From Fibrobacterota bacterium (GTDB lineage Bacteria; Fibrobacterota; Fibrobacteria; UBA11236): a DNA stretch of 64,000 bases. The first letter of the stretch is position 1; each line of letters starts with the position of its first letter. Location: positions 1-64,000 of the forward strand of contig JAQBPO010000098.1 of NCBI GenBank assembly GCA_028287465.1, written 5' to 3'. This document shows positions 8,490 through 17,098 of this stretch, one piece after another. The translations under genes and the position numbers were made by a program. A model generated the notes under the pieces. That model saw nothing but the letters and a program-made list of their open reading frames with translations, searched no databases and was not told where the DNA came from.

Positions 8490-8827
8490 CGATGGCAACT
8501 CCGTGTTGTGGTGTGTCCCCTGACGGATCTGAAATCCGTGCGCCATGTCTGCGATCAAGTTAACAACGGGTATCAAACCTCTCAAGATCCTGGAATCATT
8601 TGTTCCATACAGATCGTACACACTCCGTTGCCGCGCCTGGATTGGAATTGTCAATCTGACAGCCAAGCCGACCGCGATGCTCGGCCGGGAACGGGATGGA
8701 AAGGATACGGTCGAGCTCGATAGTGATTACGGCCGGGAGCCCCGTCCTTTAAGGCTTCCAGGCTACCGTGCCCTTCCGGTTTCCCTGGAACGTAGACATT
8801 TTGAGGCCTCAACCGATAAAAACAAAA

Positions 8828-8843
8828 ACCGGTGATATCCGGT
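8828..8843. promoter_or_regulatory. Inverted repeat, possible operator
   Basis: ACCGG and CCGGT flank a 6-nt spacer TGATAT. It sits between the divergent HTH gene and obgE, a natural place for autoregulation by the HTH protein. The link is inference only. Confidence 0.25.
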
Positions 8844-8967
8844 AAGCCAAGCCCTGGAGTCCCGGGAGCGGGGGAATCCGGCCTTCAGGGGCACTGGAAC
8901 CGCTCGATTGGATCGAATGGCACACGCTTTGCGTCCGCGGCGGACGCTTCGCGGGGGCATGGTTTAC

Positions 8968-8973
8968 TAAATT
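8968..8973 (+). promoter_or_regulatory. TAAATT -10 element immediately before obgE
   Basis: TAAATT is followed by exactly 7 nt (TAGCGCC) and then the obgE ATG, with no ribosome-binding site. A -10 box at this distance would start transcription at or next to the ATG. hemE has the same box at the same distance. Confidence 0.4.
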
Positions 8974-8980
8974 TAGCGCC

Positions 8981-9976
8981 ATGTTCATAGATGAATCCAA
9001 ATTGGAAGTCCATGCAGGGCATGGCGGCAAAGGCATGATCAGCTTCAGGCGGGAAAAGTTCGTCCCCCTCGGAGGCCCCAGCGGCGGCAATGGCGGCCGC
9101 GGCGGCCACATCATCCTCAAGGCAACGACGGAAATCCACACCCTGTACGATATCGGCAACAAGCGCATCTTCCGGGCGGACGCGGGCGGGCCCGGAGCGC
9201 CCTCCCTTTGCACCGGAAGGAGCGGACAAGACGTTGTGATCAACGTCCCGGTCGGCACCCTGGTCAAGGATCTGGTCACAGGGGACCTCCTTGCGGATTT
9301 GAAGGATCCCGATCAGACCTACATGGCGGCGGAAGGCGGGAAGGGAGGCCTGGGAAACGCCGCGTTCAAGAGCAGCACCAACCGTGCGCCGCGCAAATGC
9401 GGTCCCGGTACGCCGGGCCAATCCCGCAAGCTCATGCTTGAGCTGAAACTGGTGGCCGATTGCGGCCTGGTGGGATTCCCGAATGCGGGAAAGAGCTCCA
9501 TCATCCGGAAGCTATCGTCGGCGACGCCCAAGGTCGCGGATTACCCCTTTACCACCCTCAAGCCCGTTCTCGGCCTGGTAAGCGTGGCTCCGGGAAAGAG
9601 TTTCGTCCTGGTCGACATTCCCGGTCTCATCGAGGGCGCGGCCGAAGGCAAGGGCCTTGGGCACCAGTTCCTGCGCCACGTGGAGCGCAGCTTCTGCCTG
9701 GCCTACGTACTGGACAGCAGCGAAAAGGACCCTTACGGCCAATATCAGATCCTGCGCAAGGAAATGGAGAAGTTCCATCCCCTGCTGCTTACCAAACCCA
9801 AGCTCATCGTGCTCAACAAGGCCGATCTGGGGGACTTCAAGCTGGACAAGCGCTGGAAAAAGGAAGGCTGCCAGATCGTCAAGACCTCGGCGATCACGGG
9901 CGCCGGACTTCCGGACCTGAAGGGCGAGATCCGTGCCCTTATCGGGGAAAAGGGGATCCGCCAGGAAGGCTGGTAG
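8981..9976 (+). CDS. obgE: Obg GTPase, ribosome assembly and growth control
   Basis: A 331-residue Obg/CgtA GTPase associated with the 50S subunit. Residues 1-158 form the glycine-rich Obg domain (GGNGGRGGHIIL, and KGGLGNAAFK further on). The G domain follows, with G1 GFPNAGKSS, G2/switch area DYPFTT, G3 DIPGLIEGA, G4 LNKADL and G5-like TSAITG. The protein ends after the G domain and lacks the C-terminal OCT extension of some Firmicutes homologues, like many shorter Obg proteins. No ribosome-binding site precedes the ATG. rplU and rpmA, often found next to obg, are not present here. Confidence 0.97.
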   Translation: MFIDESKLEVHAGHGGKGMISFRREKFVPLGGPSGGNGGRGGHIILKATTEIHTLYDIGNKRIFRADAGGPGAPSLCTGRSGQDVVINVPVGTLVKDLVTGDLLADLKDPDQTYMAAEGGKGGLGNAAFKSSTNRAPRKCGPGTPGQSRKLMLELKLVADCGLVGFPNAGKSSIIRKLSSATPKVADYPFTTLKPVLGLVSVAPGKSFVLVDIPGLIEGAAEGKGLGHQFLRHVERSFCLAYVLDSSEKDPYGQYQILRKEMEKFHPLLLTKPKLIVLNKADLGDFKLDKRWKKEGCQIVKTSAITGAGLPDLKGEIRALIGEKGIRQEGW

Positions 9977-10029
9977 GATTCAGGCGGGCCGGGCCCGCCC
10001 CACCCCGCGCCTGGGGAAAAACCAGGCAT

Positions 10030-10057
10030 AAAAAAAAGGACCTCCAAAGAGGCCCTT
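10030..10057 (-). terminator. Intrinsic terminator of the SH3-domain gene
   Basis: On the minus strand a 9-bp stem (AAGGGCCTC / GAGGTCCTT, one G-U pair) with loop TTTG is followed by eight T. It lies 50 nt after the stop codon at 10107 and could also slow transcripts coming from obgE. Confidence 0.85.
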
Positions 10058-10106
10058 CCCTGCAGCGGTCCAGGTCCAGCCCAGCCGCCCGATACATTTA
10101 ATCTAC

Positions 10107-10565
10107 TTAGTTCTCGTCGTAGGTGCGCTCAACTTCTTCACGATCCTTTTTCTCGACGATTTCATTGTTGAAATTGCGGTCGATGGGCAAAGCGTTCAAA
10201 TCCGGGTTGGTATTGTCCAAGATGTACACGGCGGAAGGATTGTCCAGCCAGCCGACGACCTCGACGTCCTTCAGGTTATGCGAGCCGCCGCTGGAAATCT
10301 TTACCTTTTCCACGGTGCCGTTGTCGACCCAGCCCTTGATGGCGCCGGAGGTCTTGATCAGCGAGCGGGCCTTGCCCTGCTTGAGGATGGTGACTTCGTC
10401 GCCGGTTCCGATATCCGCGATCTTGTCGCCTTCATCCGAAGCCTCCGACTTGTAAATGGCGGCGCCGCCGGACTTGATCCGGGTGACCGTGGTGGTCTCC
10501 GTTTTGGATCCCGCCATGGCGATGGTGGCAAAGCCGAGGAGCAGGAAAGCGATAATCTTCTTCAT
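10107..10565 (-). CDS. Exported SH3-like domain protein
   Basis: A 152-residue periplasmic or secreted protein. It starts with a clean signal peptide (MKKIIAFLLLGFATIAMAGS; cleavage after AMA). Residues about 30-95 resemble a bacterial SH3 domain: a short strand with AAIYKSEASDEGDKI, then GDEVTILKQGKARSLIKT and GAIKGWVD, the usual pattern for ligand or cell-wall binding. The C-terminus is Asp/Glu-rich with no known motif. The ATG at 10565 has AAGGAAGG 6 nt upstream, clearly better than the longer in-frame start at 10700. A TATATT-type box lies 45 nt upstream and an intrinsic terminator downstream, so it forms its own transcript. Function unknown. Confidence 0.8.
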   Translation of the reverse strand: MKKIIAFLLLGFATIAMAGSKTETTTVTRIKSGGAAIYKSEASDEGDKIADIGTGDEVTILKQGKARSLIKTSGAIKGWVDNGTVEKVKISSGGSHNLKDVEVVGWLDNPSAVYILDNTNPDLNALPIDRNFNNEIVEKKDREEVERTYDEN

Positions 10566-10611
10566 AAATCCTTCCTTAAAAACCGGTGGGGAACCGTGTC
10601 CGATGGTTAGC

Positions 10612-10617
10612 AATATA
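10612..10617 (-). promoter_or_regulatory. TATATT -10-like element of the SH3-domain gene
   Basis: The minus strand reads GACTATATATTG; the TATATT lies about 46 nt before the ATG at 10565. It belongs to the recurrent TATATT set of this window. Confidence 0.4.
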
Positions 10618-10821
10618 TAGTCACCGGCCCGAATCCACAAGGGAACCCCTGAAGAAAATGCAGGGTTTTTGCGGGAAAACGTAAGAAATAACAACATCAC
10701 CTGAGGCCCTTGGACCCTAGGTCGGTGGGGTTGGAAATCAGGATACTGGAGATGGGAAGGTGGTCTTAGCCGTCTTAGCCCCTTGGAAGCGGAATTGAAT
10801 GGTTTTAAGACGAGCCATCAA

Positions 10822-10853
10822 GGCTCGCGGTTAGGTAAGGCTGGCCGCGAGCC
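10822..10853. repeat. Inverted repeat GGCTCGCGG / CCGCGAGCC
   Basis: Perfect 9-bp arms (10822-10830 and 10845-10853) enclose a 14-nt spacer. No T tract follows on either strand. It may be a protein site or an RNA hairpin in the leader of the plus-strand locus, but it is upstream of the predicted promoter at 10988. Confidence 0.4.
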
Positions 10854-10987
10854 ATAGCCGCCCCTCTATTCCCACCCCAACTCACCGCATACCCCCCCCT
10901 AACCCCTTGTCCTATATCGACTCCCAACGATTTGCCGGTCATTCGTCGGTCAATTCCACGGTATTCGCACAATCCGTACGCGCGCAT

Positions 10988-11017
10988 ATTGCATCAAAAA
11001 ATCAAGAAACGGTATAC
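10988..11017 (+). promoter_or_regulatory. Sigma70-type promoter of the TolQ/TolR operon
   Basis: TTGCAT (10988-10993) and TATACT (11012-11017) are separated by 18 nt. Transcription would start near 11024, about 30 nt before the ATG at 11056. Confidence 0.6.
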
Positions 11018-11055
11018 TAGACCCGAAACGCGATCTTTTAAAAGCCTGAGGTTTT

Positions 11056-11745
11056 ATGGAAATCCTGATGAAAATTGCCAAATTCGTCGACGAGGGTGGC
11101 GCCGTCGAATACCTGATCCTGGGCTTGCTGGGATTGGGTTGTTCCGTGATTTTCGAACGGATCTGGTTCTTTTTCATCAAGTGCCGGGTCAATTCCAAGA
11201 AACTCCTGGCCGATACCACGGCCCTCATCCGCAAGGAGAAGGTGGCGGAGGCCCGCAAGCTTTGCAGCCAGACCGGGACCCCGCTGGGATTGATTCTGGA
11301 GGCCGGGATCTGGAAATACGAGCAGGCGTCCACGGCCGAGGAAATCAAGGACGCCTTGGAGGAAGTCGCCCTCAGGGAAGTCCCTCGCCTGCAGAAAAGA
11401 ACCCATTACCTGGGACTGTTGGCCAACCTTTGCACCCTGGTGGGCCTGCTTGGCACCATTTTCGGGTTGCAGGAAGCCTTTTCGGCCCTGGAATCCGCCG
11501 ACCCGTCCCAAAAGAGCAAATTGCTCGCCCGAGGCATCACCTTGGCCCTCAATGCCACCGCCTTGGGCCTGATTTCCGCCATGATATGCATGGCCGCCTT
11601 TACCTGGCTGGGTTCCAAGGCCAACCACCTGCTGGAACAAATCGATGAGACCGTGCTGCGCCTGGTGAACTTCCTGAACGCCCAACGCAAGGCCAACCCG
11701 GAACGCCGGGCCGCGCCGGGTCCCGGAGGCCAGGCGGCAGGATGA
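11056..11745 (+). CDS. TolQ/ExbB/MotA-family proton channel protein
   Basis: A 229-residue inner-membrane protein of a proton-motive-force-driven motor. Three membrane helices fit the TolQ/ExbB fold: about residues 18-42 (EYLILGLLGLGCSVIFERIW), then a cytoplasmic helical stretch, about 118-142 (YLGLLANLCTLVGLLGTIFG) and about 158-185 (ITLALNATALGLISAMICMA). The LVGLLGTIFGL block and the Thr/Ala-rich third helix are the classic signature. With the TolR-type proteins it should form a pentamer around a dimer and convert proton flow into motion of a periplasm-spanning arm. It opens the locus behind a good promoter and overlaps the next gene by 4 nt (ATGA). Confidence 0.93.
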   Translation: MEILMKIAKFVDEGGAVEYLILGLLGLGCSVIFERIWFFFIKCRVNSKKLLADTTALIRKEKVAEARKLCSQTGTPLGLILEAGIWKYEQASTAEEIKDALEEVALREVPRLQKRTHYLGLLANLCTLVGLLGTIFGLQEAFSALESADPSQKSKLLARGITLALNATALGLISAMICMAAFTWLGSKANHLLEQIDETVLRLVNFLNAQRKANPERRAAPGPGGQAAG

Positions 11746-12278
11746 GCGGATCGGTTTCGGGCCCGTCTTCGGGAGGTAAAAAGCGCGGGGGAATCACGTC
11801 CAGAGGGGGGGCGGCCGATGCCGCGCCCATCGATTTGGACATGACCCCGATGATGAACATGCTCATCATCCTGATTTCCTTCCTCGTGACCATGGTGGTG
11901 TTCACCCAGCTGGCCGTGATCAAATTCAACCTGCCCCCGTCCCAAGGAGGCGCCGGCGACGAGGCCAAGGCGCCCGATACCACGGAGCAGAAGGAGAAGC
12001 TGCCGGAGGTGGACATCACCGTGGTCATCTCCGAGAACGGCTTCCAGGTCATCGGGGAAGGCCGGAAGCTGGACCCCATCCCCAAGGGAACCAAGGGCTA
12101 TGACTTTCCCGTATTGGCCAAATTCATGAAGAAGCTGAAAGACGAATACCCCACTTCCGAAAACGTGGTGCTCCTGATCGATTCGAACATCGTCTATCAG
12201 GACATCATCACCTCCATGGATGTGATGCGCGAGCAGAAGTTCCCGAACATCCTGCTCTCCGGAGGTTTATACCAATGA
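11742..12278 (+). CDS. TolR/ExbD-family protein, first copy
   Basis: A 178-residue protein with a Gly/Ser-rich cytoplasmic N-terminus, one membrane helix (about residues 28-55, DMTPMMNMLIILISFLVTM) carrying the conserved Asp before TPMMN, and a periplasmic ExbD/TolR domain. The domain has the usual insertion near residues 75-90 (charged Glu/Lys stretch) and ends with NILLSGGLYQ. It is translationally coupled to the TolQ-like gene. The Asp in the helix is the known proton-carrying residue of the family. A pair of palindromic repeats separates it from the second copy. Confidence 0.92.
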   Translation: MSGSVSGPSSGGKKRGGITSRGGAADAAPIDLDMTPMMNMLIILISFLVTMVVFTQLAVIKFNLPPSQGGAGDEAKAPDTTEQKEKLPEVDITVVISENGFQVIGEGRKLDPIPKGTKGYDFPVLAKFMKKLKDEYPTSENVVLLIDSNIVYQDIITSMDVMREQKFPNILLSGGLYQ

Positions 12279-12284
12279 GAGAGA

Positions 12285-12390
12285 GGCAATTCGCTATGGA
12301 GTTCGCAGATGCGAACTCCACGCTCATCGCAGGGCAAAGCTATCGGCAATTCGCTAGGGAGTTCGCGAAGGAGGACTCCACGCGCATTGC
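12285..12390. repeat. Tandem palindromic repeat, locus 2 (two 46-nt units)
   Basis: Units 12285-12330 and 12345-12390 are spaced 60 nt. Each has GGCAATTCGCTA, a hairpin with arms around GGAGTTCGC / GCGAACTCC (imperfect in the second unit) and the tail ACGC followed by a GCNC/ATCGC-like end. The first unit starts 7 nt after the stop codon of the first TolR gene. The family is the same as at 2485-2585 (opposite strand) and 59326-59430. Confidence 0.8.
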
Positions 12391-12411
12391 ATGTCATAGG
12401 AGAGGACTCCT

Positions 12412-12906
12412 ATGAAACTGGGCCGCTCCAGGCGGAAAGGTGGCGCGAACGAATTCGCGAAACCGCAGATGACGTCCCTCGTGGACGTGCTGACCGTGCT
12501 CGTGTTCTTCCTGCTGAAGAATTTCTCCACCGAGGGGGATATCGTAACCCCGTCGAAGAACCTGGAACTGCCGATGAGCAGTTCCAAATCCAAACCGGAG
12601 CAGATGCTCAACATCGCCATCAGCGCCAAGCATATCCTGGTGGAGGGAACGCCCGTGGCCGTGGTGAACGAGGAGCAGGAACGCCCGGGGAACGACATCC
12701 CTGGGCTGGCCCGCTTCCTGGAGGAAAAGCGCAAGCAGACCGAGGAAATCTCCGAGTACGACAAGAACGTGCAGTTCAGCGGGAAGCTGGTCATCCAGGG
12801 CGATCGGCTCATCCCCTACTGGCTCCTGCAAAAGGTCCTGGCGACCTGCGGCAACAACGGGTACAGCAGCTTCTCGCTGGCGGTGAATAAAAAAGATGTC
12901 GACTGA
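12412..12906 (+). CDS. TolR/ExbD-family protein, second copy
   Basis: A 164-residue second TolR/ExbD-type protein. A basic N-terminus (RSRRKGG) precedes the membrane helix at about residues 20-42 (QMTSLVDVLTVLVFFLL), which has the conserved Asp in SLVDVL. The periplasmic domain follows. It is only distantly similar to the first copy, so the two were not made by a recent duplication. A motor with two different TolR-type subunits is known from the Myxococcus Agl complex and from several ExbB-ExbD-ExbD operons. AGGAGAGGACTCCT lies just before the ATG. It overlaps the next gene by 11 nt. Confidence 0.9.
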   Translation: MKLGRSRRKGGANEFAKPQMTSLVDVLTVLVFFLLKNFSTEGDIVTPSKNLELPMSSSKSKPEQMLNIAISAKHILVEGTPVAVVNEEQERPGNDIPGLARFLEEKRKQTEEISEYDKNVQFSGKLVIQGDRLIPYWLLQKVLATCGNNGYSSFSLAVNKKDVD

Positions 12907-13936
12907 CCTGAAGGAAAAGCCCAAGCCGAGGCCGCCGGACGAATCCCAGCGCGGGTACAGGGGCGGCATATTCGATCATATCGATGTCCCATCCATCACC
13001 AGTTTCACGGCCTGCCTGCTGCTGTTCATCCTGATCCTGGTGGGCATACGCTCGATCGATTACAGCAGCCTGGACAAGCCCTCCCTGGAAGACCTTTCCG
13101 ACCGCGTTTCCAAGATCATCATGCCCCTGAAGCCGCCCGGGAAGGCCCCGCCCAAGCCGGAAGCCCCCAAGGGCGGAACCGGTAGCCAACGCAGGCCCAT
13201 TCCGGGTTCCCCCGGCGACGCTTCGGCCCTGGGCCGGATCGAGAGGTCGCGCCGAACGGTCACGGAGCAGATAGGGCAGGTGCAAGAGCGCATCACCAAG
13301 GCCGCCGTGCTTTCCATCCTTTCCGGCAAGGGACCCGGGACCACCGGGAAGACGGTGGGCCGCGCGCCCGGCGGCGGGGGCGACAAGTTCGCCGGCTTCG
13401 GCGACCTGGACTCGAAACTGGACAATATCGAGGGTCTGACCAAATTCGACGGCAAGAAGGGCGATTTCAACCAGGACGGCACCCCTCCCCCCTCTTCCAA
13501 AGGGGATGACATCGCCGCCACCAGCGGACTCGATAAGATGGTAAAAGGGTTCGAAAACGCCAAAAGCGGCCTGTTGACGAAAATGGGAGTGGCGGACGCC
13601 GGAAAACCGGAAGCGATGGATCGCTCCCCTAAATTCATCGGCAACCGCAGCCCGACGGACGTGGCCACCTTCATCAGTAAAAAACAATCCATGGTCAGCA
13701 TGCTCTATGAAGAAAGGCTGAAATCGAATCCGACCCTGGAAGGCAAGGTGACCGTTGTTATGGTTATCGAAGAGGATGGCACCGTATCGGCGGCCTCCAT
13801 ATTGCGTTCCGAATCCACCTTGGATGATCCCGATTTCACGGCCGAGCTCTTGCGTCGCATCAAACGTTGGATTTTCCCGCCCTCTTCCGGCGGGCCCGTG
13901 GAGATGAAATCCCCCTTTGTATTCAGGCCGGCCTAG
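12896..13936 (+). CDS. AgmX/TonB-like periplasm-spanning protein
   Basis: A 346-residue inner-membrane-anchored protein. After a Pro-rich cytoplasmic start comes one membrane helix (about residues 35-58, SFTACLLLFILILVGIRSI). Then a Pro/Lys stretch (KPPGKAPPKPEAPK), helical and Gly-rich linkers, and a C-terminal AgmX/PglI or TonB-type domain of about 95 residues: SMLYEERLKSNPTLEG, then VVMVIEEDGTVSAASI and a tail RRIKRWIFPP. In the family this domain reaches through the periplasm to outer-membrane or wall partners. It overlaps the second TolR gene and is followed after 13 nt by the polysaccharide export gene, so the motor and the export locus are probably one transcript. Confidence 0.85.
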   Translation: MSTDLKEKPKPRPPDESQRGYRGGIFDHIDVPSITSFTACLLLFILILVGIRSIDYSSLDKPSLEDLSDRVSKIIMPLKPPGKAPPKPEAPKGGTGSQRRPIPGSPGDASALGRIERSRRTVTEQIGQVQERITKAAVLSILSGKGPGTTGKTVGRAPGGGGDKFAGFGDLDSKLDNIEGLTKFDGKKGDFNQDGTPPPSSKGDDIAATSGLDKMVKGFENAKSGLLTKMGVADAGKPEAMDRSPKFIGNRSPTDVATFISKKQSMVSMLYEERLKSNPTLEGKVTVVMVIEEDGTVSAASILRSESTLDDPDFTAELLRRIKRWIFPPSSGGPVEMKSPFVFRPA

Positions 13937-13949
13937 GCAGAGGTGATCC

Positions 13950-14915
13950 ATGGCGTATAATCCCAGCATGAAGAACCTCCGTAACGCCCATCCCGGATCG
14001 ATGATCGGAAACCCCCTTCCGAGGACGATCCGCTTTTTGATGGCGTTGTTCCTGCTCGGCGCGGCGTTCGCTCAGGCTACCGTGATAAAGTCCGGGATGA
14101 TGTTGAACATCGTGGTCAAGAACGATAAGGATCTTTCCCAGATCGTACGCGTGAACGACAACGGGACCATCGACTATCCGCTCTACCAGGACATCTCGGT
14201 GGTCGACAAGACCACCAGCGAACTGCAGGACATCCTGACCTACAAGCTGGCCAAGGTGGTCGAGTCTCCCATGGTGCTGGTGAGCGTGATGACCGAGAAC
14301 CCCATCACCCTCTACATCCTCGGCCAGGTGAAGAAGCCCGGCCTGGTGATGGTGCCGCCCAAGTCCAGCCTCCAGGAGGTCCTGCTGGCTGCGGGAGGAA
14401 GCGTCGAGACCGCGGATCTCAACCGCGTGAAGATCGTCCACAAGAACCAGGGCGATGAGAACGCCAGCTACTACGATTTGCAGAAGTTCCTGAACTCCGG
14501 CGACCTGACCCTGCTTCCCTCCCTCATGGACGGCGATCGCATCATCCTGCTCTCGTCCAAGAAATCCAAGTACGTGAAGATCCTCGGTTCCGTCCAGAAG
14601 CCCGGCTTCTACCCCATCGGCGAGTCGGCTTCGGTTTTCGATATGCTCTACCTGGCCGGTGGGCCCGCCACCGACGCCAACATGTCCAAGGTGCGGATCA
14701 TCAGCAGCCCGGGCGGCCAGAAGGCCGACTTCCTGCTGGACATGCAGAAGTTCATCGACGACGGCAAGACCGATGACCTGCCCCTGCTCTCCGAAGGCGA
14801 CATGATGATCGTGTACGCCAAGACCATAACCTGGACCAAGACCCTGGAAATGACGCGCGACATCGTAGCCCTCCTCACGGCCTGGTTCGTGATATCATCG
14901 GTGCTCAAGAAATGA
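13950..14915 (+). CDS. Wza-like polysaccharide export protein (OPX, SLBB domains)
   Basis: A 321-residue periplasmic export protein. A signal peptide (about residues 25-47, IRFLMALFLLGAAFAQA) is followed by a polysaccharide-export domain and two SLBB domains (VSVMTENPITLYILGQVKKPG near 110-130; VKILGSVQKPGFYPIGES near 210-230). A hydrophobic C-terminal helix (about 300-319, IVALLTAWFVISSVL) could cross a membrane. There is no lipobox Cys, unlike E. coli Wza, and it is shorter. AGAGG precedes the ATG at 13950 by 6 nt; a later ATG at 13968 is possible. It overlaps the Wzz/kinase gene by 4 nt, the normal partner in Wzy-dependent export. Confidence 0.9.
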   Translation: MAYNPSMKNLRNAHPGSMIGNPLPRTIRFLMALFLLGAAFAQATVIKSGMMLNIVVKNDKDLSQIVRVNDNGTIDYPLYQDISVVDKTTSELQDILTYKLAKVVESPMVLVSVMTENPITLYILGQVKKPGLVMVPPKSSLQEVLLAAGGSVETADLNRVKIVHKNQGDENASYYDLQKFLNSGDLTLLPSLMDGDRIILLSSKKSKYVKILGSVQKPGFYPIGESASVFDMLYLAGGPATDANMSKVRIISSPGGQKADFLLDMQKFIDDGKTDDLPLLSEGDMMIVYAKTITWTKTLEMTRDIVALLTAWFVISSVLKK

Positions 14916-17065
14916 GAGAACCCGCCAAAGGACAGCGCGAACTCGCGTTCGGCGATTATTTCCGGATCCTGGTCAAGGGCCGATACATCCTGCTGTTCTC
15001 GATCGCGGCGTTCCTGGGGCCCACCTGGTGGTTCATCAAGCGGCTTCCGGACTTCTATATCACCTCCGCGCAGTTGGTGATGGACGAGAAGCAGGTCAAC
15101 CCGGCATCGGTGCTGGTGGACAATCAGGGGAGCCAGAAGAACATCGGGTTCTACCGCGCCATCTTCCAGAGCCGGGCGTTCCTGGACCGGATGGTGCAGG
15201 CCACCTCGCCGGATCTCGCGAAGGCGGGCATCACGTCCAAACAGAAGGATTACATCGCCGCGAACATCAGCGTGAACGAAGGCAGCGTGGAGTCCTTCAT
15301 CACGATAACCAGCAAGACCAATTCGGCGGCCTTGAGCTTCGCCCTCGCGAAGACCGCGACGGACAGCCTGATCGTGTTCTGCCGGAAGGTGGAGAACGAA
15401 GAGGCCAACAAGGCCATCAACGCCATCAAGGAGCAGATCGAGGTCTGCATCAAGAAGCGGGACGAGATCCAGCTGGAGCGCAACAAGAAGTCGGACATTT
15501 CGAGCCTCCAGAGCATCGGCGACGCCGCCGGCCTGGCGGCGCTGGAGAAGAATTACCAGGACGAACTGGTCAAGTTCGAGCTGGACAAGGCCAACCTGGA
15601 GGCCAAGCGCAGCTATTTCCGGTCATTGGACAACACCATCAATAAGCCCGCTTCCGGCGGAAACGAGAAGACGGTCGACTCCCTCCGCACCCAGATGAAG
15701 ATCCTGGAGAAGGAAAAGGAGAAGATGATGCGCCTGGGCATCGCCTTGACGCCGGACAGCAAGCTTGTGGTGGACATGGCCGCCCTGGAAAGCCGGATGG
15801 TCAAGCTCACCAAGGGCAGCGAGACCCAGCAGGACATAGGCATGCTGAACCAGTGGCAGGCGATCCGCAAGGAGCTGGCCACTTCCGAATCGGAAATGAA
15901 CATGAAGCGCGCCCGCCTGGACGCGTTCAAGCGCGCCATCGTGAATTACCGGGAAGGCCATCCCAAGGTGGGCCAGGAGGAATTCGAACTCTCCCAGATA
16001 GACAACCTGCTGGCGCGGTACATCAATACGAACCAACGCCTCTCGGAACGCCTCGAGGACGCGGTAATCCAGATGGAATCCAAGTCGGGCGGCCTCAAGC
16101 TGGTGGACGCGGCCCAGGTGCCCACGGAACCGGTGCCCCGCCGCGATATCGTTTTCTACATGGTCTCCCTGGTGGTGGGTTTCGCCATAGGCGTGGGCCT
16201 GAGCATCTTGCGCGAATTCATGGACGATACGGTCAAGTCCCCGGACGACGTGGAGAAGCAACTGGCGCTCACCCTGCTGGGCACCATCCCCCACATCAAT
16301 CCGAAGAAGTCGGACCTGGAGGTGAAGCGCACCTTCACCAAGGGCAAGAAGCAGCAGATACGCAACAAGTATCCCGGCTTGATGATGGGACCGCAGAACG
16401 AGGAAAGCGTCGTGGCGGAGGCCTACCGCTCCCTTCGGACCAACATCGTATTCTCCAGTCCGGACAAGGCGATCCAGACCCTTCTTATCACCAGCAGCGG
16501 CCCGGGCGAGGGCAAGTCCCTGACCATGGCCAATACGGCCCTTTCCTTCGCCCAGCAGGGCGAGCCTACCCTGGTGATCGACACCGATCTGCGACGCCCG
16601 GTGAACCATCACCTGTTCGGATTCGATCGCGGTCCGGGCTTCGGCGAGCTTTTCGCCGGCACCAATACAATTGACGAGGTTTGCCGCGAGATCCCCGGCA
16701 CCAACCTGAAGGTCATGACGGCGGGCGCCTACATGCCCAATCCCGCCGAGCTGCTCGGTTCCAAGAAGATGGACCACTTCCTGGAAGAGCTGAAGAAGCG
16801 CTACCGCTACATCCTCTTCGACACCCCCCCGGTCATCGCCGTCACGGACGCGGCCATCCTCGCGACCAAGCTGGACGGCGTGGTCCTGGTCATCCGCGCC
16901 AACAAGACCAGCCTGGCCGTGAGCGCCCGCACCCTGCAGGCTCTCCGCAACGTGAACGCCCGCGTACTGGGCTGCATCCTCAATGACGTGGACATCACCA
17001 AGGGCTATAGCTCCTACGGGTACTATAAGCACTACTACCATAATTACCTGGCCAAGAAGGACTAG
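14912..17065 (+). CDS. Wzz chain-length regulator fused to BY-kinase
   Basis: A 717-residue fused polysaccharide co-polymerase and tyrosine autokinase. The Wzz part has membrane helices at about residues 30-48 and 410-432 (YMVSLVVGFAIGVGLSIL) with a long coiled-coil periplasmic region between. The cytoplasmic kinase has Walker A SSGPGEGKSLTMANTAL, Walker A' LVIDTDLRRP and Walker B YILFDTPPV. The C-terminal tail has a Tyr cluster (SSYGYYKHYYHNY), the autophosphorylation sites of this family. It controls chain length and the phosphorylation cycle of export together with the Wza-like protein. Confidence 0.95.
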   Translation: MREPAKGQRELAFGDYFRILVKGRYILLFSIAAFLGPTWWFIKRLPDFYITSAQLVMDEKQVNPASVLVDNQGSQKNIGFYRAIFQSRAFLDRMVQATSPDLAKAGITSKQKDYIAANISVNEGSVESFITITSKTNSAALSFALAKTATDSLIVFCRKVENEEANKAINAIKEQIEVCIKKRDEIQLERNKKSDISSLQSIGDAAGLAALEKNYQDELVKFELDKANLEAKRSYFRSLDNTINKPASGGNEKTVDSLRTQMKILEKEKEKMMRLGIALTPDSKLVVDMAALESRMVKLTKGSETQQDIGMLNQWQAIRKELATSESEMNMKRARLDAFKRAIVNYREGHPKVGQEEFELSQIDNLLARYINTNQRLSERLEDAVIQMESKSGGLKLVDAAQVPTEPVPRRDIVFYMVSLVVGFAIGVGLSILREFMDDTVKSPDDVEKQLALTLLGTIPHINPKKSDLEVKRTFTKGKKQQIRNKYPGLMMGPQNEESVVAEAYRSLRTNIVFSSPDKAIQTLLITSSGPGEGKSLTMANTALSFAQQGEPTLVIDTDLRRPVNHHLFGFDRGPGFGELFAGTNTIDEVCREIPGTNLKVMTAGAYMPNPAELLGSKKMDHFLEELKKRYRYILFDTPPVIAVTDAAILATKLDGVVLVIRANKTSLAVSARTLQALRNVNARVLGCILNDVDITKGYSSYGYYKHYYHNYLAKKD

Positions 17066-17098
17066 GCCGCGATGCCGACCCCTTACCCCTAAGCCGCC

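Larger units (their letters stand above)
8490..8980. other. 490-nt divergent intergenic region before obgE
   Basis: No gene is supported here. On the minus strand TTGAGA is followed 17 nt later by TAACTT around 8550-8580, a weak promoter candidate for the HTH gene. An inverted repeat ACCGG-TGATAT-CCGGT lies at 8828-8843 and a GCGTCCG-CGG-CGGACGC hairpin at 8931-8947. The region ends with the TAAATT box just before obgE. Its length suggests several regulatory sites or an unlisted small RNA. Confidence 0.5.
10566..11055. other. 490-nt divergent region before the motor and polysaccharide locus
   Basis: No coding region is convincing. It holds the SH3 gene promoter box (10612-10617), a 9-bp inverted repeat (10822-10853) and a good promoter for the plus-strand locus (10988-11017). 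A short direct repeat GTCTTAGCC occurs twice near 10763-10780. The middle part is otherwise featureless. Confidence 0.5.
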
